Position numbers and translations under genes: made by a program. Below are positions 33,493 through 41,875 of a stretch of 64,000 bases of DNA, in pieces (within the stretch, counting starts at the first letter, position 1; each line of letters opens with the position of its first letter). This DNA comes from Alistipes sp. GTDB lineage: Bacteria > Bacteroidota > Bacteroidia > Bacteroidales > Rikenellaceae. The stretch spans positions 1 to 64,000 of the forward strand of contig JALFNK010000006.1 of assembly GCA_022782405.1 (NCBI GenBank), read 5' to 3'. A model generated the notes under the pieces. The model had not been told where the DNA came from. It searched no databases and saw nothing but the letters and a program-made list of their open reading frames with translations.

Positions 33493-34740
33493 CTACAATC
33501 CCGGCCAGTCCGCATAATCCATCCGGCTCTTCACCGTCTCGGCCACCTCGGGATCCAGGTTCCGGAAGAAGGTGAAGCCCGTCAGCTCCTCGATCTCGCG
33601 GACCGTGCAGGCCGCCTCACGAAGTGACATCCCGGCTCCCGACGTATCGTTGGTGAAGAGGAAGCCGATGGCCTTCAGCTCGTCGGCGCCGAACTCCGAA
33701 ATCTGCCGGTTCTCGTTGCCACGCTGCTGCAGCATCACCTTCCAGCAATGCGACGGCACGGCGATCGGGCCATTCTGGTTGTCGATCGTCTTATCGGTGG
33801 CGAAATGCGTACCCGTAACCACATAGAGCGTGTCGTAGTTGAGGAATTTGCCGTCGATTTTCTGACGTTCGGGACCCCAATCGCGCTCCTTACCTTCGAG
33901 TGTGCCCCAGATACCCTGGTTGAAACGGCTCGCCTGCGGCATCATGTTCGTGGCATAGAAGGTCATCTCGTTCGTGGCTTCGTTGTTGTAACGCGTGGCC
34001 GAAGCCAGCATGTGGCCGCGGTCGTAGCCGTATGACCCGTAGCCCTTGAGAATATACTGCTGGTATTCGCGGGGAATCTCGGGTGGCTGGTTGTTCGGAT
34101 CGAACGACCAGGCATCCGTACGCCCCACGGAAGGCGTCGTGTAGCAATAATGCACCGGATAGGCCACCCACCGCGAAACATGCTTCTCGCAGTCGTAGCA
34201 GATCGAATAGTTGCGGCGGTAACCGCCCGTAGCGTATTGGGTCGTCGTGAGCGTCGTATAATAGGTCTTATAGATAAAATCGGAATTTTCCAGATAGAAC
34301 GGCTGCTCGCCCCACGAACGTTCGTAGTCGTAGGTGATGGTCGAACCCGACGAGCGCTGCGTCATCGTGAACGACACGGCATAGCCGTCGGAGAAGGTCA
34401 GGTCGATACGGGCCGTGCGATCCGCCCCCGTACGATTCTGTTCCAAATAGAGATAGACGGGATCACCCGCCTCGCCGCTTGTCTCCATTACCTGTTCATT
34501 GAGTGCGAACGAACACCACGCCTCCTCGCCCTGATCGGCGATAACAGCCGCATAGGTTACTCCCCGCGACCCCTGGGTCGTGATGCAGTTCGTCGTTGTC
34601 GAATAGTTCACGGTCTCTGCCACGATCGAAGCAAGCGATTCCTTCGAATCCCCGCTCTTGTCGTCGTCGCATCCCGCAAACAACAGAAGCATGTGCGCTG
34701 CAAGCAGCAACATACTCATCATTCTAATTTTCAATGCCAT
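33493..34740 (-). CDS. DNA/RNA non-specific endonuclease lipoprotein
   Basis: The 415-residue protein has a lipoprotein signal with lipobox LFAGC (Cys24). A BACON-like beta domain occupies about 45-133, ending in an FTMTQRSSG strand. The NUC domain (about 180-400) has the catalytic motif DRGHM (240-244) followed by the Asn-bearing MTFYATNMMPQ helix, as in Serratia-type nucleases. It should cut extracellular DNA and RNA at the cell surface. It is the second gene of a five-gene operon; a long hairpin separates it from the first. Confidence 0.92.
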   Translation of the reverse strand: MALKIRMMSMLLLAAHMLLLFAGCDDDKSGDSKESLASIVAETVNYSTTTNCITTQGSRGVTYAAVIADQGEEAWCSFALNEQVMETSGEAGDPVYLYLEQNRTGADRTARIDLTFSDGYAVSFTMTQRSSGSTITYDYERSWGEQPFYLENSDFIYKTYYTTLTTTQYATGGYRRNYSICYDCEKHVSRWVAYPVHYCYTTPSVGRTDAWSFDPNNQPPEIPREYQQYILKGYGSYGYDRGHMLASATRYNNEATNEMTFYATNMMPQASRFNQGIWGTLEGKERDWGPERQKIDGKFLNYDTLYVVTGTHFATDKTIDNQNGPIAVPSHCWKVMLQQRGNENRQISEFGADELKAIGFLFTNDTSGAGMSLREAACTVREIEELTGFTFFRNLDPEVAETVKSRMDYADWPGL

Positions 34741-34779
34741 CTAATATATTTCTGTTCTTCAGGCCCGTAGTTTTCAAAG

Positions 34780-34823
34780 AAACCAAACTCTTGGTGGGGA
34801 CTGCGCCCCGCCAAGAGTGGTTT
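34780..34823 (-). terminator. Intercistronic hairpin (possible attenuator)
   Basis: The arms CTCTTGG/CCAAGAG continue into TGGGG/CCCCG around a 6-nt loop, with outer AAACCA/TGGTTT pairing. On the minus strand it lies between gene 1 (DUF5689/BACON) and gene 2 (nuclease) and is followed by TTTCTTTG rather than a clean U-run, so partial termination or mRNA processing is more likely than full termination. Confidence 0.6.
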
Positions 34824-34853
34824 CAAATAAATTCGTCGGTTCTCGGAATTCAC

Positions 34854-37292
34854 CTAAAACAGCTGAACACCGCAGACGATTGCACGACCGTTGGTGTTTC
34901 CTTCTATAGCGAAGTTTTCCGAAGTCGAGAACGAAATCGTCGATTCTGCCGTGAGACCGGAAATGGATACCGTATAGTAATCGTCTTCGCCGATCTCCTT
35001 CAAGGTAAATGCGGGGTTGCCCGTTGCACCGTCATCGGCATTGAGTTCGAACGTCGAGGTTCCGTTGATCGTACCGCCGTTGTTTACCTTAATATAGAGC
35101 GTTGCTTTCTTGCCCTTCCATGCCACGGCATAGAATCCGAGCGTCTTGTCGCCCGTTACGCCTACGGCGGCCGACTCGAAGACGCCGGATTTGCTGCCCG
35201 TGCCCACCTTGAAGCCACTTGCAGGCTCGCCATTGGCCGTTGCACCATCACCCAAACCGCATGGATTATCATACTGACCGCCATTGGAAATAAACGAAGC
35301 CATGGACTCAAAACCGCCGGTCGTCGAGCCGCCTACGCCGTTCTGCTTCAACTCAACGGAAGCCAGCGTCTTGCCATCAACCTGTGCTGCAAGCGTAGCC
35401 GTGTAGGCTGCATCCGTCGTATTGTCGCCGAGGGCATTCACGGTCACACTCTTATCATCGTACTTGACAACCGTAAACTTATCGGTATTCGCTCCAGTTA
35501 GCGTAAACGTTACCTCCGAAGACCCGAGATTCGCAGCCGTATAGTTCAGCGTCTGAGCCTCAGGGCTCGTTGCGGCGAAGGTTGCCGGCTGCGTGGTGAA
35601 GGTTACGATCGGAGTCGAAGAATCGGGCGTAAGCTTGGTAGCCACAACCGTGAAATAGCGGCCACCACCGTTCTTCGAACCGTTGTTGACAAAGTAACCC
35701 TCTACGGTAACCATCTGACCGTCATAAGAACCGGCATTCAGATCAGCGTTCGGCCCGGATATCGATCCCGTATAGCTGGTCTCGAAGGGGAACTCGATAT
35801 TGTAGTAATTACCTGAAACGGAGAGCGTACCCGTCATCTTGACGTAGGTAACCACGGGCTTCTCCATCAGACCGCCGATGTTCGACTCCGTAATCTCCGT
35901 AGGATTCGGATACTCCACCGTGGCTGTTCCGGTCTTCGAAACCGTTGCACCCTCAGCAAACTGGAATGCATCGCCATATGAAGTTACGCCTCCGGAAACC
36001 GATACAACATCACCTACAGCGGGGATGTTCTCGGCTCCGTAGCCCAGGAATACAAGAATCGATGCGGTCTCATCCGACATAACGAATCCGCCCGTATAGG
36101 TAGCAACAACGGTTGCAGCCTCAATCTCATACTGTCCTGCAGCGGTGATCTGCGAGATGGTCGTCTTCTCCGGCTCCGGAGTCTCCACCGTGAACGGGTC
36201 GTCGGTCATGCCGGCCAAGTCGTCGGCATTGCGCGGCGAGATATTGCCGGCGTTGTTGTTGAGCGATACGCAACCCTTGATATAACCGGCCTTGGCGGGA
36301 ATAGCGATCGTGCTGGCCCAATCCTTCGAATAGCTGTTGAACGACAGCAGGAAGGTCGAACCGTCCTTCGTCTGGAAGGTCTGGTTGGCATAGCCCGACG
36401 ATACGTTGTAGTACATCTCGCCTCGGATCGACTCTACAGGCTGCGAGTAAACCTTCACATACTGCGACTGATAGTCGATCAGCTTCGAAGGATCCGAAAC
36501 CTCGATGGCCTCGGGGGTGTTGTCGTTCTTGTCAAGAATCTCGATCTCGGGATCGGCATTCGTGAACTGAACCTGATAGGTGCCGTAGTAGGACTGTGCC
36601 GTACCGCCCTTCAGATCGAACGATACGATCGAACCGCGTGTCAGGTTGTAGTCCGTGCCGCTGTTGCCGACATAGCCCTTGAAACGGATCATCAGACCGG
36701 CTCCCGGCTCCGTTGTGTTGTCGGTTACCATGATCTGGTGGTTGTTGATGTTGTTGCCTACATAATCCGACACAACGATACCCGTCAGCACCAGCGATTC
36801 GGTGATCTCCTTACCCGTCTGCTCGAAGGTAAGCTGGTCGCGAACGGCCTTCACGTTGGTAGTAACCTCCGTCGTACCGCCTTCGTTCTGCTTGACGATA
36901 ATCGTAGCCGTCTTCGTTACGGGAATACCCTCGACAAGACCCATGGCCGTCAAGGTCAGCGTAGCCTGGCGCTCAGCCGTGGCCTGTCCCAGCGTGAACG
37001 AAATCTGCGTCGTGCCGGTTTTGCCATTCATCGGCGAAGGCGTACACCAGGTAGCATCCGACTCATTCTCAAACGAAAGCTCCCACGCTCCCTTGGAAAC
37101 CACCTCGACCGTCTGCTCCAGCTTTCCGCCTGCGAGCGATCCGGCAATGGTGGTCGATGTTCCTCCATCGACGGTGATCTCGGGAATACCCTTATATCCA
37201 CCGTCATCCGTGTCGTCGTCCGAGCATGCGGTGAAAGCGGCAAGCACCATCACCGAGCCGAGCAACGTTTTCCAGAAATTCATCTTTTTCAT
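34854..37292 (-). CDS. Large BACON/DUF5689 multi-domain lipoprotein (first gene of operon)
   Basis: The 812-residue lipoprotein has lipobox FTAC (Cys23). It has a BACON-like domain at about 45-140, a DUF5689 OB-like domain at about 143-365 and a second OB-like region at about 375-545 containing YTGGFVMSDETASILVFLGY. A further Ig/BACON-like domain spans about 550-655, with a C-terminal beta-rich domain to 812. OB-type modules of this kind also occur attached to extracellular nucleases, so a nucleic-acid-binding surface protein is plausible. It starts 65 nt after the last base of the operon -7 box and is partly insulated from the next gene by a hairpin, so it may be made in excess. Confidence 0.82.
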   Translation of the reverse strand: MKKMNFWKTLLGSVMVLAAFTACSDDDTDDGGYKGIPEITVDGGTSTTIAGSLAGGKLEQTVEVVSKGAWELSFENESDATWCTPSPMNGKTGTTQISFTLGQATAERQATLTLTAMGLVEGIPVTKTATIIVKQNEGGTTEVTTNVKAVRDQLTFEQTGKEITESLVLTGIVVSDYVGNNINNHQIMVTDNTTEPGAGLMIRFKGYVGNSGTDYNLTRGSIVSFDLKGGTAQSYYGTYQVQFTNADPEIEILDKNDNTPEAIEVSDPSKLIDYQSQYVKVYSQPVESIRGEMYYNVSSGYANQTFQTKDGSTFLLSFNSYSKDWASTIAIPAKAGYIKGCVSLNNNAGNISPRNADDLAGMTDDPFTVETPEPEKTTISQITAAGQYEIEAATVVATYTGGFVMSDETASILVFLGYGAENIPAVGDVVSVSGGVTSYGDAFQFAEGATVSKTGTATVEYPNPTEITESNIGGLMEKPVVTYVKMTGTLSVSGNYYNIEFPFETSYTGSISGPNADLNAGSYDGQMVTVEGYFVNNGSKNGGGRYFTVVATKLTPDSSTPIVTFTTQPATFAATSPEAQTLNYTAANLGSSEVTFTLTGANTDKFTVVKYDDKSVTVNALGDNTTDAAYTATLAAQVDGKTLASVELKQNGVGGSTTGGFESMASFISNGGQYDNPCGLGDGATANGEPASGFKVGTGSKSGVFESAAVGVTGDKTLGFYAVAWKGKKATLYIKVNNGGTINGTSTFELNADDGATGNPAFTLKEIGEDDYYTVSISGLTAESTISFSTSENFAIEGNTNGRAIVCGVQLF

Positions 37293-37363
37293 AGAAATTA
37301 AAATTAGTTAAAAAAGAGTGTGCTATAATATTAAATTGTTACAAAATATTCACATTTATGGTT

Positions 37364-37371
37364 CAAAGTTA
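37364..37371 (-). promoter_or_regulatory. Promoter of nuclease/TonB operon
   Basis: On the minus strand, -7 TAACTTTG (37371-37364) with an ATTG 19 nt upstream. The 140-bp region around it is AT-rich and has no other gene. Confidence 0.7.
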
Positions 37372-37433
37372 TAGCTAAAATCCGAATCTGCAATATCTGT
37401 TACGCAAATTTCACACCCTAACGGGTAATTTAT

Positions 37434-37480
37434 GGGGCCAAAAAACCCGGACACGCCTCGCGGACATGTTCCGGGCACAG
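37434..37480 (-). terminator. Terminator of DUF4293 operon
   Basis: The outer stem CCCGGA/TCCGGG with inner CACGCC-type pairing is followed on the minus strand by TTTTTT. Confidence 0.75.
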
Positions 37481-37491
37481 TTTTTTTTCAA

Positions 37492-37956
37492 TCATCGAAT
37501 ACGATCGGCAGAACGCACGAGCATCTCGTCGCGGAAAATGGCCCGCACAGCCAGGAAGGTGAAGAACAGCGCCACGATCGGCAGAGCAATCGCTGGCTTG
37601 AAGCCCTGATTGTGCAGAGCCAGTTCGGAGAAGACCCGACGGCTCAGGAAATAGTAGACGGCCTCCATGATCACGCTCCCGACCAGAAACACCATCTCGA
37701 CCACACACAGACGGATCTGAAGCAGGCGGCGACGGTAGAGGAAAATCGTCAGAAGCGGCAGAACAGCCGACAGGATGATGAGGATGCCCATATAGATCGC
37801 AGACTGGGCGACACTCCCGTCGGCACTCTGCAACGAGAAGGCATAGAGTTCGAATTCGCCCGCCTCACTCGAAAACCAGGCAAGGGGCACGAAAAGCATC
37901 ACGGCGAGAAGCACCGCGACAATCAGCAGGTAAAGGGTCTGAATACGTTGTATCAT
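37492..37956 (-). CDS. DUF4293 membrane protein
   Basis: The 154-residue protein has four predicted membrane helices (about 6-27, 52-72, 82-106, 120-140) and the conserved N terminus MIQRIQTLYLL characteristic of DUF4293, a Bacteroidetes-specific family of unknown function. Its ATG directly follows the stop of the glycosyltransferase gene without any gap, so it is translated from the same mRNA. It is the last gene of the YrdC-DUF4199-GT2-DUF4293 operon. Confidence 0.85.
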   Translation of the reverse strand: MIQRIQTLYLLIVAVLLAVMLFVPLAWFSSEAGEFELYAFSLQSADGSVAQSAIYMGILIILSAVLPLLTIFLYRRRLLQIRLCVVEMVFLVGSVIMEAVYYFLSRRVFSELALHNQGFKPAIALPIVALFFTFLAVRAIFRDEMLVRSADRIR

Positions 37957-38916
37957 TTAATCCAGCGTTTTATCAATAAGGTATTTGTTGCGGTCCGAGG
38001 AGCCGCGGTTGATCAGTTCGCCGAGGAATCCCGCCAGGAAGAGTTGTACGCCGAGAATCACGGCAAGAATCGCCAGGTAGAAGAGCGGCTGGTCCGTGAC
38101 GGGGCGCAGCGGCAGATCATGCGCCTGTTTCCACAATTTGCCCGCAATCACCCAGACGGTCGTGCATCCGCCCATGAGAAACATCAACGTCCCGAGGCCG
38201 CCGAAGAAATACATCGGCGAACGGCCGAAATGGGACATGAAAAGCACGGTGATCAAGTCGAGATAGCCCTTGACCATACGCTCCAGTCCGAATTTCGAAT
38301 GGCCGTATTTACGGGCATGGTGCTCGACGACTTTCTCGCCGATATGGCGGAAACCGGCCTGACGCGCCAGAACCGGAATGAACCGGTGCATCTCACCGTA
38401 GACTTCGATCGACTTGACGACCTTCAGGCGATAGGCCTTCAGGCCGCAGTTGAAGTCGTGAAGACGGATACCCGTGGTAACACGGGCCGTCCAGTTGAAG
38501 AATTTGCTCGGCCAGCGCTTGCCGATGGGATCGTAGCGTTTCTTCTTCCAGCCCGACACCAGATCGTAACCCTCCTCGATGATCATATGACGCAGGGCGG
38601 GAATCTCGTCCGGAGAGTCCTGCAAATCGGCGTCCATCGTGATGACCACCTCACCCCCGGCAGCGGCAAAACCGCAGTACAACGCGGCCGACTTGCCGTA
38701 GTTGCGCGAGAACCGGATCCCCCGCAGGGCCGGATAGGAGGTTTTGAGCCGTTCGATCACCTTCCAGGATCCGTCCGACGATCCGTCGTCGACCAGAATC
38801 ACCTCGTATGCGAGCGCATGTGCACGCGCCACACGGTCGATCCAGGCGATCAGCTCGGGAAGCGACTCCTCCTCGTTGTAGAGCGGGACAACGACCGATA
38901 TGTCCAGTTTACTCAT
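37957..38916 (-). CDS. GT2 glycosyltransferase (DPM1/GtrB-like, polyprenyl-phosphate type)
   Basis: The 319-residue enzyme has a GT-A domain (about 5-230) starting ISVVVPLYNEEESLPELI, with the DDGSSDGSW motif, DADLQDSPDEI (metal-binding DAD) and RHARKYGHSKFGLERM. Two C-terminal membrane helices (about 235-257, 285-307) are typical of enzymes that load a sugar on a polyprenyl phosphate carrier. The ATG at 38916 overlaps the DUF4199 stop by 8 nt, and the longer frame is rejected. The likely role is in cell-envelope glycan synthesis; the sugar is unknown. Confidence 0.92.
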   Translation of the reverse strand: MSKLDISVVVPLYNEEESLPELIAWIDRVARAHALAYEVILVDDGSSDGSWKVIERLKTSYPALRGIRFSRNYGKSAALYCGFAAAGGEVVITMDADLQDSPDEIPALRHMIIEEGYDLVSGWKKKRYDPIGKRWPSKFFNWTARVTTGIRLHDFNCGLKAYRLKVVKSIEVYGEMHRFIPVLARQAGFRHIGEKVVEHHARKYGHSKFGLERMVKGYLDLITVLFMSHFGRSPMYFFGGLGTLMFLMGGCTTVWVIAGKLWKQAHDLPLRPVTDQPLFYLAILAVILGVQLFLAGFLGELINRGSSDRNKYLIDKTLD

Positions 38917-39463
38917 TCGAACCGTTATTGGTATTCGGCTGATCTTCGTCCTGATGGTTCGGCCAAGGCATCTCCCGCTTGGCAAAGGCGCTCACGAACA
39001 GGCCGAAGAAGCAGCCCTGAATCACCGATCCGAGAATCGAAAGCACCACGATCCATATCGGCGAGAAAAGCATCGACCGTGCCATCGAAACGGCCATCTC
39101 CATCTGTGCGGGGCCGTAAAGCGACGACACCATCTTGAGACTCTCCTCGAGCGCGGCTTCATAATAGGCCGTGAAGAGCAGCCGACGGGCGGCAATCTCC
39201 CATGCACCGACGAGAATACCCGAGAAGCACATCATCCAGAAGATATACTTCATGCACTGTCCGTAACTGTAGCCGTCTTCGTTCCCATAGAGAAGCGCCC
39301 GGCGCTTCGTCAGCACGAAAAGCAGTGTGATGAAGACCGCCAGCGAAAGCAGCGACAGCACCTGCGATTTCCAGAACAGGCCAACCGTCGAGAAGAGAAT
39401 CTGCACTACGGCCATCAATGCTCCCCAGCGGGCGGCATCGTCCCAAAAATTGGTTTTTTCCAT
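38909..39463 (-). CDS. DUF4199 membrane protein
   Basis: The 184-residue protein has four hydrophobic segments (about 12-30, 33-50, 72-92, 133-160), the arrangement of DUF4199, with a YGQCMKYIFWMM segment and a PNHQDEDQ-rich tail. This Bacteroidetes family is commonly encoded immediately before a DPM1-like glycosyltransferase, as here, suggesting a shared function in lipid-linked sugar transfer or flipping; this remains inference. Confidence 0.85.
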   Translation of the reverse strand: MEKTNFWDDAARWGALMAVVQILFSTVGLFWKSQVLSLLSLAVFITLLFVLTKRRALLYGNEDGYSYGQCMKYIFWMMCFSGILVGAWEIAARRLLFTAYYEAALEESLKMVSSLYGPAQMEMAVSMARSMLFSPIWIVVLSILGSVIQGCFFGLFVSAFAKREMPWPNHQDEDQPNTNNGSNE

Positions 39464-39479
39464 ATCTTGTCTTCTTTCG

Positions 39480-40079
39480 TTATTGCAACACGCCCTTACC
39501 CTCGCGAATCACCTCCGGCTCGTCGCCGGTCAGGTCCACCACCGTCGTCGGCGTGGTATCCCCCATGCCGCCGTCGATCACCAATGCCACGTCGCGTCCA
39601 TAGCGTTCGTGGAGCAACTCAGGGTCGATCAGATACTCCTGCTCGTCATCCTCCCGGACCGAAGCCGTAAGAAGCGGAGCTCCCAGCGCCGCGACGATCG
39701 ACCGTGCCACGGCATTCGACGGAATGCGGACCCCGATCGTCTGCCGCCGGGCAAGCGCCTTGTCCGGCACCCGCGAAGAGGCTGCCAGCACGAAGGTAAA
39801 GGGGCCCGGAAGATTCCGCTTCAGAATCCGGAAAACCGCATTGTCCACACGACAATACTCCGACACCTGGGCGAGGCTCTCGAAAACCACGGCAAACGCA
39901 CCGTTCGCTTTCCCACGGAGGCGGCGCAAGCGCTCGAGTGCCCGCGGAGATCGGATCGAGCAGCCGAAAGCATAGACGCTGTCGGTCGGATAGATGATGA
40001 TTCCGTCCCGCTCGAGCACCTCCACGACACGCCGCAAGGCGCTCTCCGAAGGATTCCGTTCGTATATCTTCGCAAGCAT
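39480..40079 (-). CDS. L-threonylcarbamoyladenylate synthase (YrdC/Sua5/YciO family)
   Basis: The 199-residue YrdC-fold enzyme uses threonine, bicarbonate and ATP to form the precursor of the t6A tRNA modification. Conserved elements are GIIIYPTDSVYAFGC, a GPFTFVLAAS strand-helix and TIGVRIPSNAVA. Some YciO relatives have lost the synthase role, so function is assigned at family level. The ATG at 40079 is only 7 nt after a perfect -7 box, predicting a nearly leaderless mRNA. First gene of a four-gene operon. Confidence 0.88.
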   Translation of the reverse strand: MLAKIYERNPSESALRRVVEVLERDGIIIYPTDSVYAFGCSIRSPRALERLRRLRGKANGAFAVVFESLAQVSEYCRVDNAVFRILKRNLPGPFTFVLAASSRVPDKALARRQTIGVRIPSNAVARSIVAALGAPLLTASVREDDEQEYLIDPELLHERYGRDVALVIDGGMGDTTPTTVVDLTGDEPEVIREGKGVLQ

Positions 40080-40086
40080 AGAGGAA

Positions 40087-40094
40087 CAAAGATA
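40087..40094 (-). promoter_or_regulatory. -7 box TATCTTTG (near-leaderless start)
   Basis: Perfect TAnnTTTG on the minus strand with 7 nt (TTCCTCT) to the ATG, the same spacing as at 4517-4524. Confidence 0.7.
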
Positions 40095-40236
40095 ATAAAA
40101 ATTTCGGAAACAGCACCCAAATCGCACTATTTTCTACCGAAAGGGATGGAACTGCCGGAACGGACTCCCGAACCGGAGACAAGGCGCGGCCCGAAGGCGC
40201 CGCTACGAGAATACGGGAAAGGGACGGGCGCGGCGA

Positions 40237-41250
40237 TCAGCGGATTTTCCGACGGTTCAGCTCGGCACTGTACGCCCGGGCATTGGCGTTGTGTTCGCGC
40301 AGCGTACGGGCAAAATTGTGGTACCCGTCGAAAGTCGGACGCGCACAGAAATAGAAGTAGTCGTGCTCCTCGAAATCGAGGACCGCATCGATGGCATTCT
40401 TGCCCGGCATGCAGATCGGCGAAGGGGGAAGGCCCCTGTTCAGATAGGTATTGTAGGGAGACGGGTATTTCAGATGGCGGTAGAGGATCCTGCGGAGCCC
40501 GAAATCCTGCATAGCGTACTTTATCGTGGGATCGGCCTGCAACGGAATGCCCCGACGCAGGCGATTGACATAAACCCCCGCGATGCGCGGCATTTCGTCC
40601 GTCTGCCGCGTCTCCTCATAGACGATCGACGCCAGGGTCATCACCCCGAGACGCGAAAGTCCGCTCCGCGCCCGCTTGGCATCGCGCTCCGCGGTCCAGA
40701 AACGGTCGTACTCCCGCTTCATGCGGCGCACGAAATCCTCGGGCGTGATCGTCCACCACACCTCATAGGTGTCGGGAATGAACATCGAAAAGAGCGTAAG
40801 GCTGTCGAAACCCACCTCCGCAGCCAGCTCCTTCGAAGTCAGCGCCCGCATGATCGAGGCGGAGTCGGCGTCGATCTGCCGGGCGAGCTTGCGGGCAAGC
40901 TGGGCGGAGGTCCGCACGTTGTTCACCGAGATCCGTACGGGCGTCTGCAGCCCGAGCTTGAGCATGCGGGCCACTTCGACAACGCTCATCCCCGGGCGCA
41001 ACACATAATGACCCGGCTTGAAGGTCCGGTCCAGATCGAGACGGCGGGCATAGAAGCGGAAGGCCGCACGATGCTTCAGGCGCGGCATGAGCGAATCCGC
41101 AACCTCCGCGTAGGAGGCCTGCGAACCAACGAAGAGCTCGTACTCCCCGCGGACGGCATTTCCCTTAAAACAGGAGAACAGGAACACCGCAACAGCGGCT
41201 CCCAAAAGGATCACCGCGATGAATATGCCGAGCAAGGTTTTTTTACGCAT
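40237..41250 (-). CDS. mltG: Endolytic murein transglycosylase MltG
   Basis: The 337-residue enzyme has a single N-terminal membrane anchor (about 6-27), a LysM-like linker region and the YceG/MltG catalytic domain. Key segments are MLKLGLQTPVRISVNNVRT, IPDTYEVWWT, LASIVYEETRQTDEMP (catalytic Glu region) and QADPTIKYAM. MltG cleaves nascent glycan strands and helps terminate peptidoglycan chains. A -7 box lies 16 nt upstream, back-to-back with the SRP RNA promoter. Confidence 0.94.
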   Translation of the reverse strand: MRKKTLLGIFIAVILLGAAVAVFLFSCFKGNAVRGEYELFVGSQASYAEVADSLMPRLKHRAAFRFYARRLDLDRTFKPGHYVLRPGMSVVEVARMLKLGLQTPVRISVNNVRTSAQLARKLARQIDADSASIMRALTSKELAAEVGFDSLTLFSMFIPDTYEVWWTITPEDFVRRMKREYDRFWTAERDAKRARSGLSRLGVMTLASIVYEETRQTDEMPRIAGVYVNRLRRGIPLQADPTIKYAMQDFGLRRILYRHLKYPSPYNTYLNRGLPPSPICMPGKNAIDAVLDFEEHDYFYFCARPTFDGYHNFARTLREHNANARAYSAELNRRKIR

Positions 41251-41262
41251 CTCGCAATTTTT

Positions 41263-41293
41263 TTTGCAAAGATATAAAAAATTCCTACTTTTG
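41263..41293 (+). promoter_or_regulatory. Promoter of SRP RNA gene
   Basis: -33 TTTG (41263-41266), 19-nt spacer, -7 TACTTTTG (41286-41293); predicted start about 41298, matching the RNA 5' stem. Confidence 0.85.
41267..41274 (-). promoter_or_regulatory. -7 box TATCTTTG of mltG
   Basis: Perfect TAnnTTTG on the minus strand. It lies inside the spacer of the divergent ffs promoter, so the two promoters overlap. Confidence 0.75.
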
Positions 41294-41298
41294 TGCCC

Positions 41299-41394
41299 GG
41301 GTGAGTCTTATACGACCAGCTCCTACAGAATCCCCCAGGCGAGGAATCGAGCAAGGGTATGTGGTCGTAGCGGTGCGATATAAGGAGCTCACCC
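41299..41394 (+). ncRNA. ffs: Bacterial small SRP RNA (4.5S)
   Basis: The diagnostic core is present: CAGG, CGA, the GGAA tetraloop, TCG, then AGCA, i.e. the symmetric loop and apical tetraloop bound by Ffh. Outer helices pair ACGACCA with TGGTCGT and GGGTGAG with CTCACCC. The roughly 96-nt length suits the small SRP RNA class, and six T residues follow the last stem. It partners with Ffh encoded at 15.5 kb. Confidence 0.93.
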
Positions 41395-41400
41395 TTTTTT
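41388..41400 (+). terminator. U-run ending the SRP RNA
   Basis: The closing stem of the SRP RNA (GGGTGAG/CTCACCC) is followed by TTTTTT, serving as the terminator. Confidence 0.7.
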
Positions 41401-41427
41401 GTTGAACCCATTTAAGCAAAAAGCGAC

Positions 41428-41703
41428 ATGATACGACTCAATGTATTCATCCGCACAACGGAAAGCAACCGCGAAGAGCTGATCACGACAGCCCGGGAAC
41501 TGGTGGCCGCATCGCTCAAGGACGAAGGTTGCGTGGCCTATGACCTGTTCGAAAGCTCCACGCGCCGCGATGTCCTGATGATCTGCGAAACCTGGAGCGA
41601 CGCCAAGGCGCTCGCCGCACACGAGCAGGCCGCACACTTCACGACCCTCGTGCCGCGGATCCATCAGCTCGGCGAAATGAAGATCGAAAAGTTCGTCTTC
41701 TGA
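41428..41703 (+). CDS. Antibiotic biosynthesis monooxygenase-type (ABM) quinol monooxygenase
   Basis: The 91-residue dimeric ferredoxin-like fold of the YgiN/ABM group has typical segments EELITTARELVAASLKDEGCVAYDLFESS, MICETWSDAKALAAHEQAAHF and KIEKFVF. Homologues oxidise quinols or act in redox defence; heme degradation is another ABM function, but no specific residues point to it. It starts 27 nt after the U-run of the SRP RNA gene, with no separate -7 box visible. Confidence 0.85.
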   Translation: MIRLNVFIRTTESNREELITTARELVAASLKDEGCVAYDLFESSTRRDVLMICETWSDAKALAAHEQAAHFTTLVPRIHQLGEMKIEKFVF

Positions 41704-41730
41704 TCGGCCTCCTTCAGCGACAATCGTCGA

Positions 41731-41766
41731 AAACCCCGGACGCCCCGTGCATCCGGGGTTTTCTTT
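41731..41766 (+). terminator. Intrinsic terminator
   Basis: A 10-bp stem AAACCCCGGA/TCCGGGGTTT with an 11-nt loop followed by TCTTTG. Confidence 0.8.
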
Positions 41767-41840
41767 GTTTTCGGAACGTTCGAAACAACTTTGAAGGCGG
41801 ATAATGCCGCCGGCAAAGCGGCAATGAGCGGAAAAAATCC

Positions 41841-41848
41841 TATCTTTG
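41841..41848 (+). promoter_or_regulatory. -7 box TATCTTTG of MFS exporter gene
   Basis: Perfect TAnnTTTG, 27 nt before the ATG. Confidence 0.7.
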
Positions 41849-41875
41849 TTATCCGAATGAAAGGACCGACGAGGT

